DNA of 64,000 nt from Tardiphaga robiniae (lineage in GTDB: Bacteria; Pseudomonadota; Alphaproteobacteria; Rhizobiales; Xanthobacteraceae): NCBI RefSeq assembly GCF_013359755.1, contig NZ_JABMCJ010000094.1:372001-436000 (forward strand), written 5' to 3'. The notes under the pieces are model-generated. The model was not told the DNA's origin. It worked only from the letters and a program-made list of their open reading frames with translations, and did no database searches. The translations under genes and the position numbers were made by a program. Numbering within the stretch: position 1 is the stretch's first letter; every line of letters begins with the position of its first letter. Shown in pieces: positions 9,618 through 20,392 of the stretch.

Positions 9618-11864
9618 CTAGGCGGCGACGTGCCGCGTCTTGGCGAGTCCCTTGAGGGCTTCGGCGAGCTTGTCGCGGTCCAGCGGCTTCATGAGGAAGC
9701 CGTCCATGCCGGCCTCGAAACAGGCATAGCGATCTTCGACCAGCGCGTTCGCTGTGAGGGCCAGGATCGGGGTGCGCCTGACGCGTTGACCGGCCTCGCG
9801 CGCGCGAATGCGTTTGGTGGTCTCGATGCCGTCGAGCTTCGGCATCTGGATATCCATCAGGACGAGATCATAGGGCGTGCCTGCGGAATCGGAGGCGAGC
9901 CAGGATTCCAGTGCCTCTTCGCCATTGGTGGTCACGACGGGCTTGTGGCCCAGCCGCGTCAGCAACGAGCGCATCAGTAGCGCGTTGATCTCGTTGTCTT
10001 CGGCGACCAGGATCGAGAGGCTGGGTGCCATCGCCGCCGTTGATTCCGGTGTGGCCAGATCCCGATCCAACGGATCATCGGCGGCGATTGTCGGTGAGTC
10101 CGTCTGTAATGTCAGGCGCGCGGCGAGCGAGGTCGCACGCAGTGGCTTCACCAGATAGCCGGTGAACGCACTCGGCGTTGTGGGCTGCAGCTCATGACGC
10201 ATCGCCGGCGTGAACAGCACGATCCGTCGCAGCGCGTGCGGAATTGCAGCGTTCGCAAGCTGCTCGGCAGCGTCAGCACCAAGAGCGCGATCGATCATGA
10301 CGGCGTGCCATGAACGTTCGGGTAGCAGCGCCTGCGCGACGGCGAGATCGGAGACAGTGCAGGTCTGCGCGCCCCATCGCCCGAGTCGCAGGGCTGTGAG
10401 CGAAGCTTCGATGGTTTGTGGCGCCACCAGCATCACCGAGAGGCCCGTGAGATCCGGCGGCACGAAGGTCGCGGTGCCGCTGTCGGATGCGGCGAGCGGG
10501 ATCGATACTTCGAATGTCGAGCCGGCGCCGAGCTCGCTTTGCAGCGTGATGCGGCCGTTCATGCGCTTGACGATGCGCTCGCTGATGCTGAGGCCAAGAC
10601 CCGTTCCGCCATAGTGGCGCGCAGTGCCCTCGTCTGCCTGTTCGAATTCGCGGAAGATGCGCTGCTGCGCATCCGGCGCGATGCCGATGCCGGTGTCGCG
10701 TACCAGGAAAGAGATTTCGTTCGGCCAGATGCCGGGCTCGACGATCAGCGCTACGCCGCCGGTCGCTGTGAACTTGATGGCATTGCCGGCGAGATTGAGC
10801 AGCACCTGGCGCAGGCGCGCCGCATCGCCCATCACTGTCAGCGGCAATCGCTCATCGACATAGGCCGCGATTTCGAGATTGCGTGCCTGCGCGCGCGGCG
10901 CCAGCAATTCGGTGATGTCCTCGATCAATCCGGCTAGTGCAAAGGGTCGATGTTCCAGATCGATCTTGCCGGCCTCGATCTTGGAGTAATCCAGCAGCTC
11001 CTCGATCAGCGACAGCAGCGCATCGCCGGAGGTCTTCACGGCCTTGGCGTAAGTGGTCTGTTCGGGTGTCAGCGGCGTATCGAGCAGCAAGCCGCTCATG
11101 CCGAGAATGCCGTTCAGCGGCGTGCGGATTTCATGGGACGCCATCGCGAGGAACCGCGACTTGGCGCGGTTGGCGGCATTGGCATGATCACGGGCTTCAC
11201 CGAGGGCGCGCTCGGTCTGGGTGCGGTCGGTGACATCGCGGCCGACGCATTGCAACTCGGCGGGCTGGCCCGCATCGATCCGCACCAGACCTTCGCGCCA
11301 GGCGATCCAGCGCGGACCGGTCGCCGTGGCGATCTTCTGATCGTGCATGCTGGTGCCGTTCGACTCGTTGGCGATATCGCCCTGCTCCAGCAGCGTGAGT
11401 TCGAAGCGGCTGCCGATCAATGCTTCGCGCGATTGTTCCGCCAGCGCACAATAGGCATCGTTGACGAAGGTGATGCAGCCTTCGCTGTTGCGGATCACGA
11501 TCAGGTCGCCTTGCGCTTCGAACAGGCTGCGCGCGCGCTCTTCGGCTTCCTTCAATTCCCAGTTCCGGTCGACCAAGGCTTCATTATGCGCTGCCAGTTT
11601 GCGCATCCGTTTGCCCATGAAGCGCATGCGGATGCTCATGGTGGCCAGGGCGACGCAGGCCAGCGCGAACAGGAAGCTGGCGCCGATCGCAAAAGCGTGC
11701 GGGTCGTAACCTGAGTCTTTCGAGGTCGAACCTGAGATGAAACCATAGGCGCCTCCGAAGGCAGCCGAGAACATCACGAAGGAGCGGATGACAAAAGCAA
11801 GCCACGGAAAACGGCGCGCGAAGCGGCGGAAGTAGACCTTGATCCGGAAGACACCTTTCGCCAC
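9618..11864 (-). CDS. Membrane hybrid histidine kinase (TM-PAS-HisKA-HATPase-REC-REC)
   Basis: A 748-residue sensor. Two membrane helices (about residues 20-45 and 57-78) enclose only ~15 periplasmic residues, so sensing is probably intramembrane or through the PAS domain (about 108-215). The phospho-accepting His is H244 in [12 protein letters not shown]. The ATPase domain shows [15 protein letters not shown] and GGTGLGLSI. The first receiver-like domain (about 470-590) lacks the acidic pair, while the C-terminal receiver (about 612-745) is intact ([18 protein letters not shown]). No response-regulator gene is adjacent. Confidence 0.92.
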   Translation of the reverse strand: MAKGVFRIKVYFRRFARRFPWLAFVIRSFVMFSAAFGGAYGFISGSTSKDSGYDPHAFAIGASFLFALACVALATMSIRMRFMGKRMRKLAAHNEALVDRNWELKEAEERARSLFEAQGDLIVIRNSEGCITFVNDAYCALAEQSREALIGSRFELTLLEQGDIANESNGTSMHDQKIATATGPRWIAWREGLVRIDAGQPAELQCVGRDVTDRTQTERALGEARDHANAANRAKSRFLAMASHEIRTPLNGILGMSGLLLDTPLTPEQTTYAKAVKTSGDALLSLIEELLDYSKIEAGKIDLEHRPFALAGLIEDITELLAPRAQARNLEIAAYVDERLPLTVMGDAARLRQVLLNLAGNAIKFTATGGVALIVEPGIWPNEISFLVRDTGIGIAPDAQQRIFREFEQADEGTARHYGGTGLGLSISERIVKRMNGRITLQSELGAGSTFEVSIPLAASDSGTATFVPPDLTGLSVMLVAPQTIEASLTALRLGRWGAQTCTVSDLAVAQALLPERSWHAVMIDRALGADAAEQLANAAIPHALRRIVLFTPAMRHELQPTTPSAFTGYLVKPLRATSLAARLTLQTDSPTIAADDPLDRDLATPESTAAMAPSLSILVAEDNEINALLMRSLLTRLGHKPVVTTNGEEALESWLASDSAGTPYDLVLMDIQMPKLDGIETTKRIRAREAGQRVRRTPILALTANALVEDRYACFEAGMDGFLMKPLDRDKLAEALKGLAKTRHVAA

Positions 11865-12038
11865 AGATCAGCACTCCGGCTTGTCACATCATGGCTCGCG
11901 ATTGCACGCGAATACAGGCCGCGATCAGGCGATCGCAGATCTCAGAAACAATGCGGGTATGTTGTTGCCAAGTGCTTGCACGATGGCAGTTTTGAATTTG
12001 CCCGCGCAGACATGGTTGATGAAGCGTTAATCCTCTTC

Positions 12039-12509
12039 TTAGAGGCTGGCCGCTGCCATCCGCGCCGGGCTGCGGCTGTGGGCGCTGACGATCAGCGCTG
12101 CGGCGTCGCGCGCCGTGAAGCTGCGAGATTTCACGAAGATCCGGTAGTCGGCGTCGCCCTGTTCTGACAGATAGATAACGGGCTCCGAACTCGCCGATGT
12201 CTCGGCAATACCGATGAAACGCGTCGCAGCGGTGACGGGACAGGCATCGGGTTCCGCTGCATCGACATCATCAACTACGACGAAGTCGGCAATCTCGGCG
12301 CTATCGACGATCTGCACACGGACGGTTGCCTGCAAGGGATCGCTGGTGAAGCTGACATGCGATCGCGCCTGCCAGGGCATGGCGGCGATCTGGACGGTGG
12401 TCTCACCGGTGGAGATGCAGGGATGCGTTCCGCTCACGAGATCGCCGCGGGCGAGAAAGGCTGCCAGCGCCAGGGGAATCGTCGAGGCTAAAATCTTGAA
12501 ACGCAGCAT
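12039..12509 (-). CDS. Hypothetical exported protein
   Basis: From the ATG at 12509, 156 residues starting MLRFKILAS. A hydrophobic N-terminal segment (ILASTIPLALAAFLA) looks like a signal peptide. The remainder has two cysteines (HPCIS and DACPV) that could form a disulfide and a beta-rich pattern (ATVRVQIVDS, EIADFVVVDDV, EPVIYLSEQ, YRIFVKSRSF). I do not recognise a family. It lies alone between the histidine kinase and comM on the same strand. A start at 12536 would add 9 residues. Confidence 0.65.
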   Translation of the reverse strand: MLRFKILASTIPLALAAFLARGDLVSGTHPCISTGETTVQIAAMPWQARSHVSFTSDPLQATVRVQIVDSAEIADFVVVDDVDAAEPDACPVTAATRFIGIAETSASSEPVIYLSEQGDADYRIFVKSRSFTARDAAALIVSAHSRSPARMAAASL

Positions 12510-12616
12510 GACACGGTACTCGCCCTGGCCCCGCAATGCGGGGTTATGGTGAGCAGAGCGTAAACAAAACTCGTTACTATCGCGTTGACGTCCACATCAG
12601 GGGCGTTGCCGGAAAT

Positions 12617-14155
12617 TCACGCCGCGCGGCGAACGTCCTCCGCCAGCGCGCGATAAGACAACGCCTCGGCTAGATGCAGCCGCCCGATTTTCTCGGCGCC
12701 GTCGAGATCCGCCAGCGTCCGCGCCACGCGCAGCACGCGGTGATAGCCGCGCGCGGTCAGTCGCATCGTTTCGGCGGCATCGCGCAACAATGTCAGTCCC
12801 TGGGCATCCGGCTGCGCTACCGTTTCCAGCACAGAGGCCGGCGCGGAGGCATTGGTATGTGTGCCCGGCAATCCCGCCGCCGCATAGCGCATGGTCTGCA
12901 GATCGCGCGCGGCGGCGACACGCGCCGCGACTTCGGCGGAACCTTCCGACGGTGGCGGCAGAATGAGATCCGCCGCGGTCACCGCCGGGACTTCGATGCG
13001 CAGATCGATGCGGTCCATCAAGGGGCCCGAGATGCGCGCCTGATAATCGGAGGTGCAACGATCGATGCGGCCGCGCTTGCAGGAGAAGCCCGGCTCGAAC
13101 GCGTGACCGCAACGGCATGGATTCATCGCAGCGACCAGCATAAAGCGCGCGGGATAGGTGACGCGGTGATTGGCGCGCGAGACCGCCACCTCGCCATTCT
13201 CAAGCGGCGCGCGCAGCGAATCCAGCACGCGCGGATCGAACTCCGGCAGTTCGTCGAGAAACAGCACGCCTTGATGCGCCAGCGAAATCTCGCCCGGCCG
13301 CGCGCGCAACCCGCCGCCGGTGAGTGCGGCCATGCTGGCGGAATGATGCGGTGCGCGGAACGGCCGGCGTGAGGTGAGCGCACCGTCCTTGATCTCGCCG
13401 GCCACCGACGCGATCATTGAGACTTCGAGGAGTTCCGCCGGCGATAGCGGCGGCAGGATCGATGGCAGCCGTGCCGCCAGCATGGATTTGCCGGAACCTG
13501 GCGATCCCGCCATCAATAGATGGTGGCCGCCGGCGGCAGCGATCTCCAGCGCGCGTTTGGCGCTTTCCTGTCCCTTGATGTCGCGCAGATCCAGCAGCGT
13601 TTCCTCACGCGCATGTATCTTCGGCTGCGGCCGCGACAGAACCTGCGTGCCCTTAAAGTGATTGGCGATCTGGATCAGCGACGTCGCGGCGATGATCTGG
13701 ATATCGGGACTGGCCCAGGCGGCTTCCGCGCCGCAGGCTTCTGGGCAGATCAATCCCTCGTCGCGCGCATTGGCGCCGATGGCAGCCGGCAGCACGCCGG
13801 CGACCGGAGCGAGCGAGCCATCGAGACCGAGTTCGCCGAGCACGGTGAAGCCCGTCAATGCATCTGGCGGAATCGCGCCGATCGCGGCCATCAATCCGAG
13901 CGCGATCGGCAGATCGTAATGGCTGCCTTCCTTCGGTAAGTCAGCGGGCGCGAGATTGACGATGATCCGCCGTGCCGGCAGCGCCAGACCCGAGGCGACC
14001 AGCGCCGCGCGGACCCGTTCGCGCGCTTCGGACACCGCCTTGTCGGGCAGGCCGACGATCAGGAAATTCGGCAGGCCGGGCACGACCTGAACCTGCACGT
14101 CGACCGCGCGGGCTTCGATCCCCTCAAAGGCTACGGTGGAAACCCGCTGAACCAT
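12617..14155 (-). CDS. comM: YifB/ComM family Mg-chelatase-like AAA+ ATPase
   Basis: A 512-residue protein. The N-terminal domain VSTVAFEGIEARAVDVQ is typical of ComM. Walker A is GSPGSGKS, Walker B is VLFLDELPE, a zinc-knuckle-like NPCRCG follows, and the C-terminal Mg-chelatase domain ends RALAEDVRRAA. ComM is a hexameric helicase that promotes branch migration when transformed DNA is integrated. The ATG at 14155 (MVQRV) follows GAGGGCGG; a longer frame to 14296 has no family support. Confidence 0.93.
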   Translation of the reverse strand: MVQRVSTVAFEGIEARAVDVQVQVVPGLPNFLIVGLPDKAVSEARERVRAALVASGLALPARRIIVNLAPADLPKEGSHYDLPIALGLMAAIGAIPPDALTGFTVLGELGLDGSLAPVAGVLPAAIGANARDEGLICPEACGAEAAWASPDIQIIAATSLIQIANHFKGTQVLSRPQPKIHAREETLLDLRDIKGQESAKRALEIAAAGGHHLLMAGSPGSGKSMLAARLPSILPPLSPAELLEVSMIASVAGEIKDGALTSRRPFRAPHHSASMAALTGGGLRARPGEISLAHQGVLFLDELPEFDPRVLDSLRAPLENGEVAVSRANHRVTYPARFMLVAAMNPCRCGHAFEPGFSCKRGRIDRCTSDYQARISGPLMDRIDLRIEVPAVTAADLILPPPSEGSAEVAARVAAARDLQTMRYAAAGLPGTHTNASAPASVLETVAQPDAQGLTLLRDAAETMRLTARGYHRVLRVARTLADLDGAEKIGRLHLAEALSYRALAEDVRRAA

Positions 14156-14304
14156 GCCGCCCTCATTCGAGATGAGAGCGTAACCTAAGGTTGCTTCTAC
14201 TTCAAGAACAATCAGTGAACGAAATGTAGCGGTAAAGTATGCTGGTTTTGGCTGAAGTCGGCCATTGGCGTAGAAAATCTTAAACACGTCATGCAAAGCA
14301 TCCT

Positions 14305-15372
14305 ATGAGCTTCGAGACGAAGACTGGGTGCCCGCAGATGTCAGATCGCTTGTCGATGCCGCCAGACGCTCCGGATGACGCCGACCTGATCGCTGCGCTG
14401 AAGGCGCAAATCGAAGTCCAGCAGGCCATCATCGATCAACAGGCTGCTTCGCTGGCGCATAGCCGGAAGATATTCGATCGCTCCTCGGCGGCAGCGCGAA
14501 TCGGCGTCTGGGAATGCGACCTCTCCGATGAATCGCTGGTCTGGACCGATGTTGTCTATGACATCTTCGATCTACCGCGTGGCTCGACGCCGATTCGCGA
14601 GGAGGCGCTCGCCTGTTATCCCGAAGAATCCGTCAGGGAACTGACGAAGCGGCGCAGCAAGGCCATCGAGGATCGCACGGGCTTCAGTCTCGATGCGGAG
14701 ATCATCACCTTCAAGGGCAACCGGCGCTGGATCAGGATCACGGCCACTGTCGAGTCGGTCGATGGCGTTGCCGTCCGCATCTTCGGCATGAAGCAAGACA
14801 TCACCGAAGAGAAAATTCTGGCGGATCGCAATCGCTATCTCGCCGAATTCGATACGCTGACCGGCCTCGCCAATCGCAGCCAGTTTCAAACCAAGCTGTC
14901 GCTGTTCGATGCGGCGTCGGCCATCAAGGTGAAGCCGTTCGGCGCGCTGCTGTTGATCGATCTCGATGAATTCAAGCCGGTCAATGACTGTTTCGGCCAC
15001 GCAGCGGGCGATGCCTGCCTGACCGTCGTTGCAAATCGAATTCGCAACATCTGTGCCGGTGCGGAACTGGTCGCACGACTCGGCGGTGACGAATTCGCGG
15101 TTCTGCTGGGGCCTCACGCGGAATTCGAGGAAGCCTCGGAGACGGCGCGTGCGATTGTCACGCAGTTGGGACTGCCGATTGATCATCGCGGACAACAGTT
15201 GCGGGTTGGCGCATCGGTCGGCATCGCGCTGGCCGATAACTGCACGTCATCGCAATTGGCAGCCATGGCCGATTCGGCGCTCTATGCAGCGAAGGATGCC
15301 GGACGTGGCACGTTCCGGATCTACAAACGCGGAGCGGAGAGACGTCAGAGGGACGCCTCATCCGCGGCGTGA
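14305..15372 (+). CDS. PAS-GGDEF diguanylate cyclase
   Basis: A 355-residue soluble protein. A short helical region (residues 25-55) precedes a PAS domain (about 60-175, ending GMKQDITEEK). The GGDEF domain (about 180-345) has the intact motif RLGGDEF near residue 260, predicting cyclic-di-GMP synthesis. The RxxD inhibitory site normally found just upstream is absent (AGAE instead). There is no EAL domain and no membrane segment. It diverges from comM across ~150 bases. An alternative start is 14338 (MSDRL). Confidence 0.9.
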   Translation: MSFETKTGCPQMSDRLSMPPDAPDDADLIAALKAQIEVQQAIIDQQAASLAHSRKIFDRSSAAARIGVWECDLSDESLVWTDVVYDIFDLPRGSTPIREEALACYPEESVRELTKRRSKAIEDRTGFSLDAEIITFKGNRRWIRITATVESVDGVAVRIFGMKQDITEEKILADRNRYLAEFDTLTGLANRSQFQTKLSLFDAASAIKVKPFGALLLIDLDEFKPVNDCFGHAAGDACLTVVANRIRNICAGAELVARLGGDEFAVLLGPHAEFEEASETARAIVTQLGLPIDHRGQQLRVGASVGIALADNCTSSQLAAMADSALYAAKDAGRGTFRIYKRGAERRQRDASSAA

Positions 15373-15444
15373 GGATAAATTGCTGCGGAATTCCTGCGGC
15401 GGTCACTGTCTCAAGATCGCCGCAGGAAAGTCGCAGGACTTCCG

Positions 15445-16425
15445 CTAGAGATTCATCACCATCGGCTCGGCGATATAGCGGAAGCCGTCGCCCGATTTGA
15501 CCACATGGCCATAACCCGGCCAGGCAAAGTGATAGGACATCACGGCGGTCTTGTTGGCCGCGAGCATGTCGAGCATCTTCACCCGCGTTGCCGCGGCCAT
15601 CTTCGGATCGGAATCATAGGCGAACTCCATCCGCGGCTTCTCCAGCAACAGCACCTGATGATGGGTGAGGTCGCCGAGGAACGCGAAGGACTTTCCGTCC
15701 GATTGGATCATGAACATGTGGTGGCCGAACGTATGGCCGGGCGCATGCATGGCAGTAACGCCGGGCAGGAACTCCTGGCCGTCCTTGAAGAACACCAGGC
15801 GATCCTTCACCGGCAGCAGGTTCTTGCGTGCATGGACGATGAAGTCCTTGAGCGGCGAACCGAGCTTGCCTTCGTCGGTCCAGAACTTGAAGTCTTCCTC
15901 GCTGAGATAGACCTGCGCATTGGGAAAAAGCGGCTTGTCATTGGCATCGACGATGCCGCCGATATGATCGATATGGGCGTGCGAGCACACCACGGCATCG
16001 ATATCGCCGGGCTTGATACCGGCTTCGGCCATACTTTTCTGCAGGCGACCCGTGGTGTTGCCGAACAGTTGCGACGTGCCCATGCCGGTGTCGAACAGGA
16101 TCAGTCTGTCGCCCATGTTGACGATCGGCGCGTTCTGTTCGAGCACGACATTGCTGCTGCTGAGGAAATTATCCGTCAGCATCTTCTGCACGTCTTCCTT
16201 GGGTACGCCGACGAATGTGCCGGAGGGATCGCCGAGCGGCAAAGGTCCGTCGGAGACAACGGTGACTTCCGCGTTGCCTAACATGAAACGGTGGAAGTAG
16301 GGCGCCTGTGTGCCGAGCTTTGGTGCCTTGGCCGATGCACTGCCGATGAGGCCGGGAGCGAGGAGATTAGCGCCCAATCCTGCGCCGAGCGAGAGCAGGG
16401 ACCTTCGCGAAACTTCTGAAGTCAT
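15445..16425 (-). CDS. Tat-exported MBL-fold metallo-hydrolase
   Basis: The ATG at 16425 gives 326 residues with a twin-arginine signal (SRRSLLSLG, hydrophobic stretch, then IGSASAKAP). The metal-binding motif HAHIDH is followed by HAPGHTFGHH and GDLTHH, so a binuclear zinc site is likely. This resembles the quorum-quenching lactonase and other MBL hydrolase subgroups; the substrate cannot be read from sequence. It is flanked by the convergent GGDEF gene and by gshB on its own strand 177 bases upstream. Confidence 0.85.
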   Translation of the reverse strand: MTSEVSRRSLLSLGAGLGANLLAPGLIGSASAKAPKLGTQAPYFHRFMLGNAEVTVVSDGPLPLGDPSGTFVGVPKEDVQKMLTDNFLSSSNVVLEQNAPIVNMGDRLILFDTGMGTSQLFGNTTGRLQKSMAEAGIKPGDIDAVVCSHAHIDHIGGIVDANDKPLFPNAQVYLSEEDFKFWTDEGKLGSPLKDFIVHARKNLLPVKDRLVFFKDGQEFLPGVTAMHAPGHTFGHHMFMIQSDGKSFAFLGDLTHHQVLLLEKPRMEFAYDSDPKMAAATRVKMLDMLAANKTAVMSYHFAWPGYGHVVKSGDGFRYIAEPMVMNL

Positions 16426-16601
16426 GCGTTTCTCCACTGATATGCTTTTGCTTGCCGCCACATGTAGCGGGCCGCTCGATTGGTCGAGCGTGCATCGGCA
16501 TGCTGCGCTTGCCGTCCATGACTGGCAAGCAAAAGCAGCAAGCGGAGAATTGCGACAAATGGAATTCAAACTGCTGCGTCAAGTATTGACGCGAGCGGAG
16601 T

Positions 16602-17543
16602 TTACTTCCGCCTTGCTTCGATCACGTCCCAGACCCGCGCCGCGACATCCGGTCCGCCAAGCTTGGCGATGGCGCGAATGCCCGTGGGCGACGTCACGTT
16701 GATCTCGGTGAGATTGCCGTCGATCACGTCGATGCCGACGAACAGCAGACCGAGATCACGCAGTGCCGGTCCGACGCGTTCGCAGATTTCGCGCTCACGC
16801 GGCGAGAGTTCGGTGGCCTTAGCGGCACCGCCACGCACCATGTTGGAGCGCAAATCGTCTTCAGCCGGCACGCGGTTCACGGCACCCGCGAATTCGCCGT
16901 CGATCAGGATGATGCGCTTGTCACCATGCTTCACTTCGGGGAGGAAGCGCTGGATGACCCACTGCTCCTTGAAGGTCACGGAGAACAGATCGTAGAGCGA
17001 ACCGAAATTCATGTCCTGCGGCAGCACGCGAAACACCGCTGCGCCGCCATGGCCGTGCAGCGGCTTCATCACCACGGCGCCATGCTCGGCACGAAATGCA
17101 TTGATCTCGTCCTTGTCGCGCGAGATCAGCGTCGGCGGCATCAGATCCGAGAAGCCCATCACAAAGATCTTCTCCGGCGCGTTGCGCACCGAGGCTGGAT
17201 CATTGACAACCAGCGTCTTCGGATGGATGCGCTCCAGAAGATGCGTCGAGGTGATGTAAGCGAGATCAAATGGCGGGTCCTGGCGCAGCAGTACCACGTC
17301 GAAGGATTCCATGGTGGTGCGGGTGGGCTCACCGAGGGTGAAGTAATCGCCTTCGACGTCGCGCACCGACAGCGATTGCACTGGCGCTACCACGTCATTG
17401 CCGCGCAGCGAGAGCTTGTCCGGCGTGTAATAGGACAGTTTGTGGCCACGCTTCTGGGCTTCCAGCAACATCGCGAAGGTCGAATCGCCCTTGTGATTGA
17501 TGCGCGCAATGGGGTCCATCTGGACGGCGACGTTCAAGGTCAT
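16602..17543 (-). CDS. gshB: Glutathione synthetase
   Basis: A 313-residue ATP-grasp ligase that joins gamma-glutamylcysteine and glycine. It starts [12 protein letters not shown], with the substrate region [11 protein letters not shown], the ATP-grasp loop [13 protein letters not shown], and the metal-binding ending [18 protein letters not shown]. Length and motifs are normal. It is the third gene on this strand after rsmI and yraN, 36 bases from yraN, so probably one transcript. Confidence 0.97.
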   Translation of the reverse strand: MTLNVAVQMDPIARINHKGDSTFAMLLEAQKRGHKLSYYTPDKLSLRGNDVVAPVQSLSVRDVEGDYFTLGEPTRTTMESFDVVLLRQDPPFDLAYITSTHLLERIHPKTLVVNDPASVRNAPEKIFVMGFSDLMPPTLISRDKDEINAFRAEHGAVVMKPLHGHGGAAVFRVLPQDMNFGSLYDLFSVTFKEQWVIQRFLPEVKHGDKRIILIDGEFAGAVNRVPAEDDLRSNMVRGGAAKATELSPREREICERVGPALRDLGLLFVGIDVIDGNLTEINVTSPTGIRAIAKLGGPDVAARVWDVIEARRK

Positions 17544-17579
17544 GCTGGGGTCCGGAATTGTGGTCGGGAAAGCGAAAAT

Positions 17580-17993
17580 TCAGGTACTGGCGTCGAATGC
17601 CGCTAACAGATGGCGTGGCAAATGTCTTGGCGCAATCAGCACGACGTCGAAACGCAGGTCGAATTCTGCATGTTCGGGATGCGCCATCAGCCAGCCCTGG
17701 GCGGCATCCATGATCCGGGCCTGCTGACGTGGTGTCACCGCATAGGCGGCCTCGTCCAGGCTGGCGCGGGCCTTCACCTCGACAAAGGCGATCAGGCTGC
17801 GTTTCTTGGCGACAATGTCGATCTCGCCATGGGGGGTACGAAAGCGGCGGGCGAGGATGCGGTAGCCCTTGGCCAGCAGCAAAGCAGCGGCACGGCTTTC
17901 GGCGGAGAGGCCGGTATTGAACGCGGCAACGCGTTCCGGCGCTGCCGGTCTGGCCGCGGGTTTCGGCGCGGAGACTTTGTCAGTCTTCGCCAT
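17580..17993 (-). CDS. yraN: YraN (UPF0102) family endonuclease-like protein
   Basis: The ATG at 17993 (MAKTDKVSA) gives 137 residues; the first 30 are an Ala/Pro-rich tail. The core shows the restriction-endonuclease-like fold of the family: [33 protein letters not shown]. The role is unproven; a Holliday-junction-resolvase-like function has been suggested. It overlaps the end of rsmI by 14 bases, which supports this start and coupling. yraN next to rsmI is a widespread arrangement. Confidence 0.9.
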   Translation of the reverse strand: MAKTDKVSAPKPAARPAAPERVAAFNTGLSAESRAAALLLAKGYRILARRFRTPHGEIDIVAKKRSLIAFVEVKARASLDEAAYAVTPRQQARIMDAAQGWLMAHPEHAEFDLRFDVVLIAPRHLPRHLLAAFDAST

Positions 17994-18936
17994 CGCCGGA
18001 GTCCCTGTGAATCTCCTTGGCGAGCTCCAGCGCGCGGGCATAGACGGCGCGGCGCGGCCGGCCGGACAGTTCGACCGCATGCGCCACGGCATCCTTGACG
18101 CTGTCGCGCTGCAACGAGCTGCGCAGCAGGGCATCGAGATCGTCCTCGGTCATGGCCTGCGCATCCGCAGCCGGTGGCCCGATGACGAGCACGAATTCAC
18201 CGCGGGTCTCCAGCCCATCGGCCTCCTTGGCCAGATCGGCAATCGGCCCGCGATTGACCTCTTCATGCATCTTTGTGAGTTCGCGGCAGATCGCCACATC
18301 GCGGTTGCGCATGATGTCGGCGAGATCAGCCAGCGTATCCTGGACGCGGTTGCCGGATTCGAACATCACCAACGTGGCATCGATGGCAGCCAACTCCGTC
18401 AGGCGGGACCGGCGCGCCATCTGCCGCGATGGCAGAAAACCCTCGAAGAAGAAACGATCGGTCGGCAGCGCCGACACGGCCAACGCGGCCAGCACCGAGG
18501 ACGGCCCTGGCAGCGAAATCACATTGAAGCCTGCTGCAGTCACTTCCCGCACCAGTTTGAAGCCCGGGTCGGAAATCAATGGCGTGCCGGCATCGGACAC
18601 CAGCGCGATCGATGCGCCCTGCGCCAGCTTTTCGAGGATCTTCGGCCGCGCCTGTTCAGCATTGTGCTCGTGATACTGCTTGAGCGTACCGGAGATCCCG
18701 TAGCGCTCGGTGAGCCGGCGCGTGATGCGGGTGTCTTCGCAGGCGATGATATCGACGCCCGCTAAGGTCTCCAGCGCGCGCAGCGTGATGTCGCCTAGAT
18801 TGCCGATCGGCGTGGCCACAAGATGCAGCCCCGGAACAGCTTTCGGTGCCATGAGCAGATGGCCGGAGACCGTGAAGGTCCTGGCCGATGGCGCCGCGGC
18901 GTCCGCAGGCGATGAGGAGAGGGGTGTTGCGCGCAT
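17980..18936 (-). CDS. rsmI: 16S rRNA (cytidine-1402-2'-O)-methyltransferase
   Basis: A 318-residue SAM-dependent methyltransferase of the tetrapyrrole-methylase fold that modifies C1402 in the ribosomal P site. Signature blocks are [16 protein letters not shown] near residue 38, [19 protein letters not shown] and FEGFLPSR. It is the first gene of rsmI-yraN-gshB and is divergent from the LpoA-like lipoprotein gene, as in many proteobacteria. The first ~28 residues are variable, so the start could be later. Confidence 0.95.
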   Translation of the reverse strand: MRATPLSSSPADAAAPSARTFTVSGHLLMAPKAVPGLHLVATPIGNLGDITLRALETLAGVDIIACEDTRITRRLTERYGISGTLKQYHEHNAEQARPKILEKLAQGASIALVSDAGTPLISDPGFKLVREVTAAGFNVISLPGPSSVLAALAVSALPTDRFFFEGFLPSRQMARRSRLTELAAIDATLVMFESGNRVQDTLADLADIMRNRDVAICRELTKMHEEVNRGPIADLAKEADGLETRGEFVLVIGPPAADAQAMTEDDLDALLRSSLQRDSVKDAVAHAVELSGRPRRAVYARALELAKEIHRDSGDGED

Positions 18937-19162
18937 GGCGACAATGTAGAGCGAATTGCGCCAAAGGGGGACAGCCGTTTTTCAGACGTTTGGCTGTGGT
19001 TCATTCCCGTCGTGCTAATCCGGCCGCGGTGACCGGGTAGAGCCCAACATAAAGCTTTTGTTTTGGTTAACTTATTGCCGACAATATGCCTGAATCCGCG
19101 CCTCACACTATATAGTGGGTGACGAGGCGGGCCGATTTCAAACGGCCGAAAGAAGAGAAGTG

Positions 19163-20389
19163 ATGGCGGATCCGTTCGACCCCAAATCCAGGAGCAAGGG
19201 AGCGACTTCGGGCGCAACGCGGCGGACGGCTGTCGGCCTGCTGCTGGGTGCGCCGTTGCTCGGAGCTTGCGCGGGTGTGCAATCGACGCTGACCAATGCC
19301 TTTGGCACCGGACCCAGTGCGCCATCGGGACCCCCCGCCGGACCGGCGCAGCAGTCGCAAGCCATCGGCACCGGCGGCACGAAAGTCGGACTGATCCTGC
19401 CGCTGTCGGCTTCGGGCAATGCCGGCGTCGCCGCGCAGTCGATGAAGAATGCCGCTGAGATGGCACTCGCCGAATTCCAGAACCCCAGCATTCAACTGCT
19501 GATCAAGGACGACAATGGGAGCGCGCAGGGCGCGCAGCAGGCCGCCCAACAGGCGCTCGATGAAGGGTCCGAAATCATTCTCGGGCCGCTCTTCGCCCTG
19601 TCGGTCCCAGCCACCGCGCAGCTCACGCGCGCGCGCAACGTGCCTGTGATCGCGTTCTCGACCGATTCCAGCGTCGCCGGCCGTGGTGTCTATTTGCTCA
19701 GCTTCCTGCCCGAGTCCGACGTCAATCGCATCGTCGATTACGCCGCGGGCACGGGCAAACGCTCCTTTGCGGCGATGCTGCCCGAGAATGCCTATGGCAA
19801 TGTGGTCGAAGTTGCGTTCAAGCAGGCCGTCGCGCGCAAGGGTGGCCGCGTCGTCGCTTTTGAGCGCTATGGTGCTGACCGCTCCAGCGCAGCACGCAAC
19901 ATTGCCGCATCGCTCACCGGCGCCGACGCGTTGTTCATTGCTGACGACGGCGACGCGGTTGTGGCGACGGCTGATGCCTTGACTGCGGCGGGTGCCAATC
20001 TGCGCAACGTGCAATTGCTCGGCACGGGCCTGTGGGACAATCCGCGCGTCTTCAACAGCGCCGCGCTGCAGGGCGGGCTCTATGCCGCGCCGGATCCCGC
20101 AGGGTTTCGTGCATTTGCCGGCCGTTATCGCGCGAAATATGGCGGCGATCCCGTGCGTACAGCGACGCTTGCTTACGATGCGGTGGCGCTGGTCGCCGCT
20201 TTGGCGCGCACCCAGGGCGGACAGCGCTTCGCACCTGAAACGCTCACCAATCCATCCGGCTTTGCCGGCATCGATGGTCTATTCCGTTTCCGCAGCGATG
20301 GCGGCAACGATCGCGGCCTCGCCGTGATGAAGGTCGCGTCCGGTGGCGGTCAGGCCGTGGCGGGCTCACCGAAGAGTTTCGGGGCGTAG
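19163..20389 (+). CDS. LpoA-like penicillin-binding-protein activator lipoprotein
   Basis: From the ATG at 19163, 408 residues. A lipobox LLGAC puts the lipidated cysteine at residue 36, after a hydrophobic signal. The rest is a type I periplasmic binding-protein fold (KVGLILPLSASG at its start), as in the C-terminal domain of LpoA, the outer-membrane activator of PBP1A; there is no N-terminal TPR domain. Its position opposite rsmI/yraN matches lpoA in gammaproteobacteria. A longer start at 19115 is possible but puts 16 more residues before the signal. Confidence 0.85.
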   Translation: MADPFDPKSRSKGATSGATRRTAVGLLLGAPLLGACAGVQSTLTNAFGTGPSAPSGPPAGPAQQSQAIGTGGTKVGLILPLSASGNAGVAAQSMKNAAEMALAEFQNPSIQLLIKDDNGSAQGAQQAAQQALDEGSEIILGPLFALSVPATAQLTRARNVPVIAFSTDSSVAGRGVYLLSFLPESDVNRIVDYAAGTGKRSFAAMLPENAYGNVVEVAFKQAVARKGGRVVAFERYGADRSSAARNIAASLTGADALFIADDGDAVVATADALTAAGANLRNVQLLGTGLWDNPRVFNSAALQGGLYAAPDPAGFRAFAGRYRAKYGGDPVRTATLAYDAVALVAALARTQGGQRFAPETLTNPSGFAGIDGLFRFRSDGGNDRGLAVMKVASGGGQAVAGSPKSFGA

Positions 20390-20392
20390 CAC

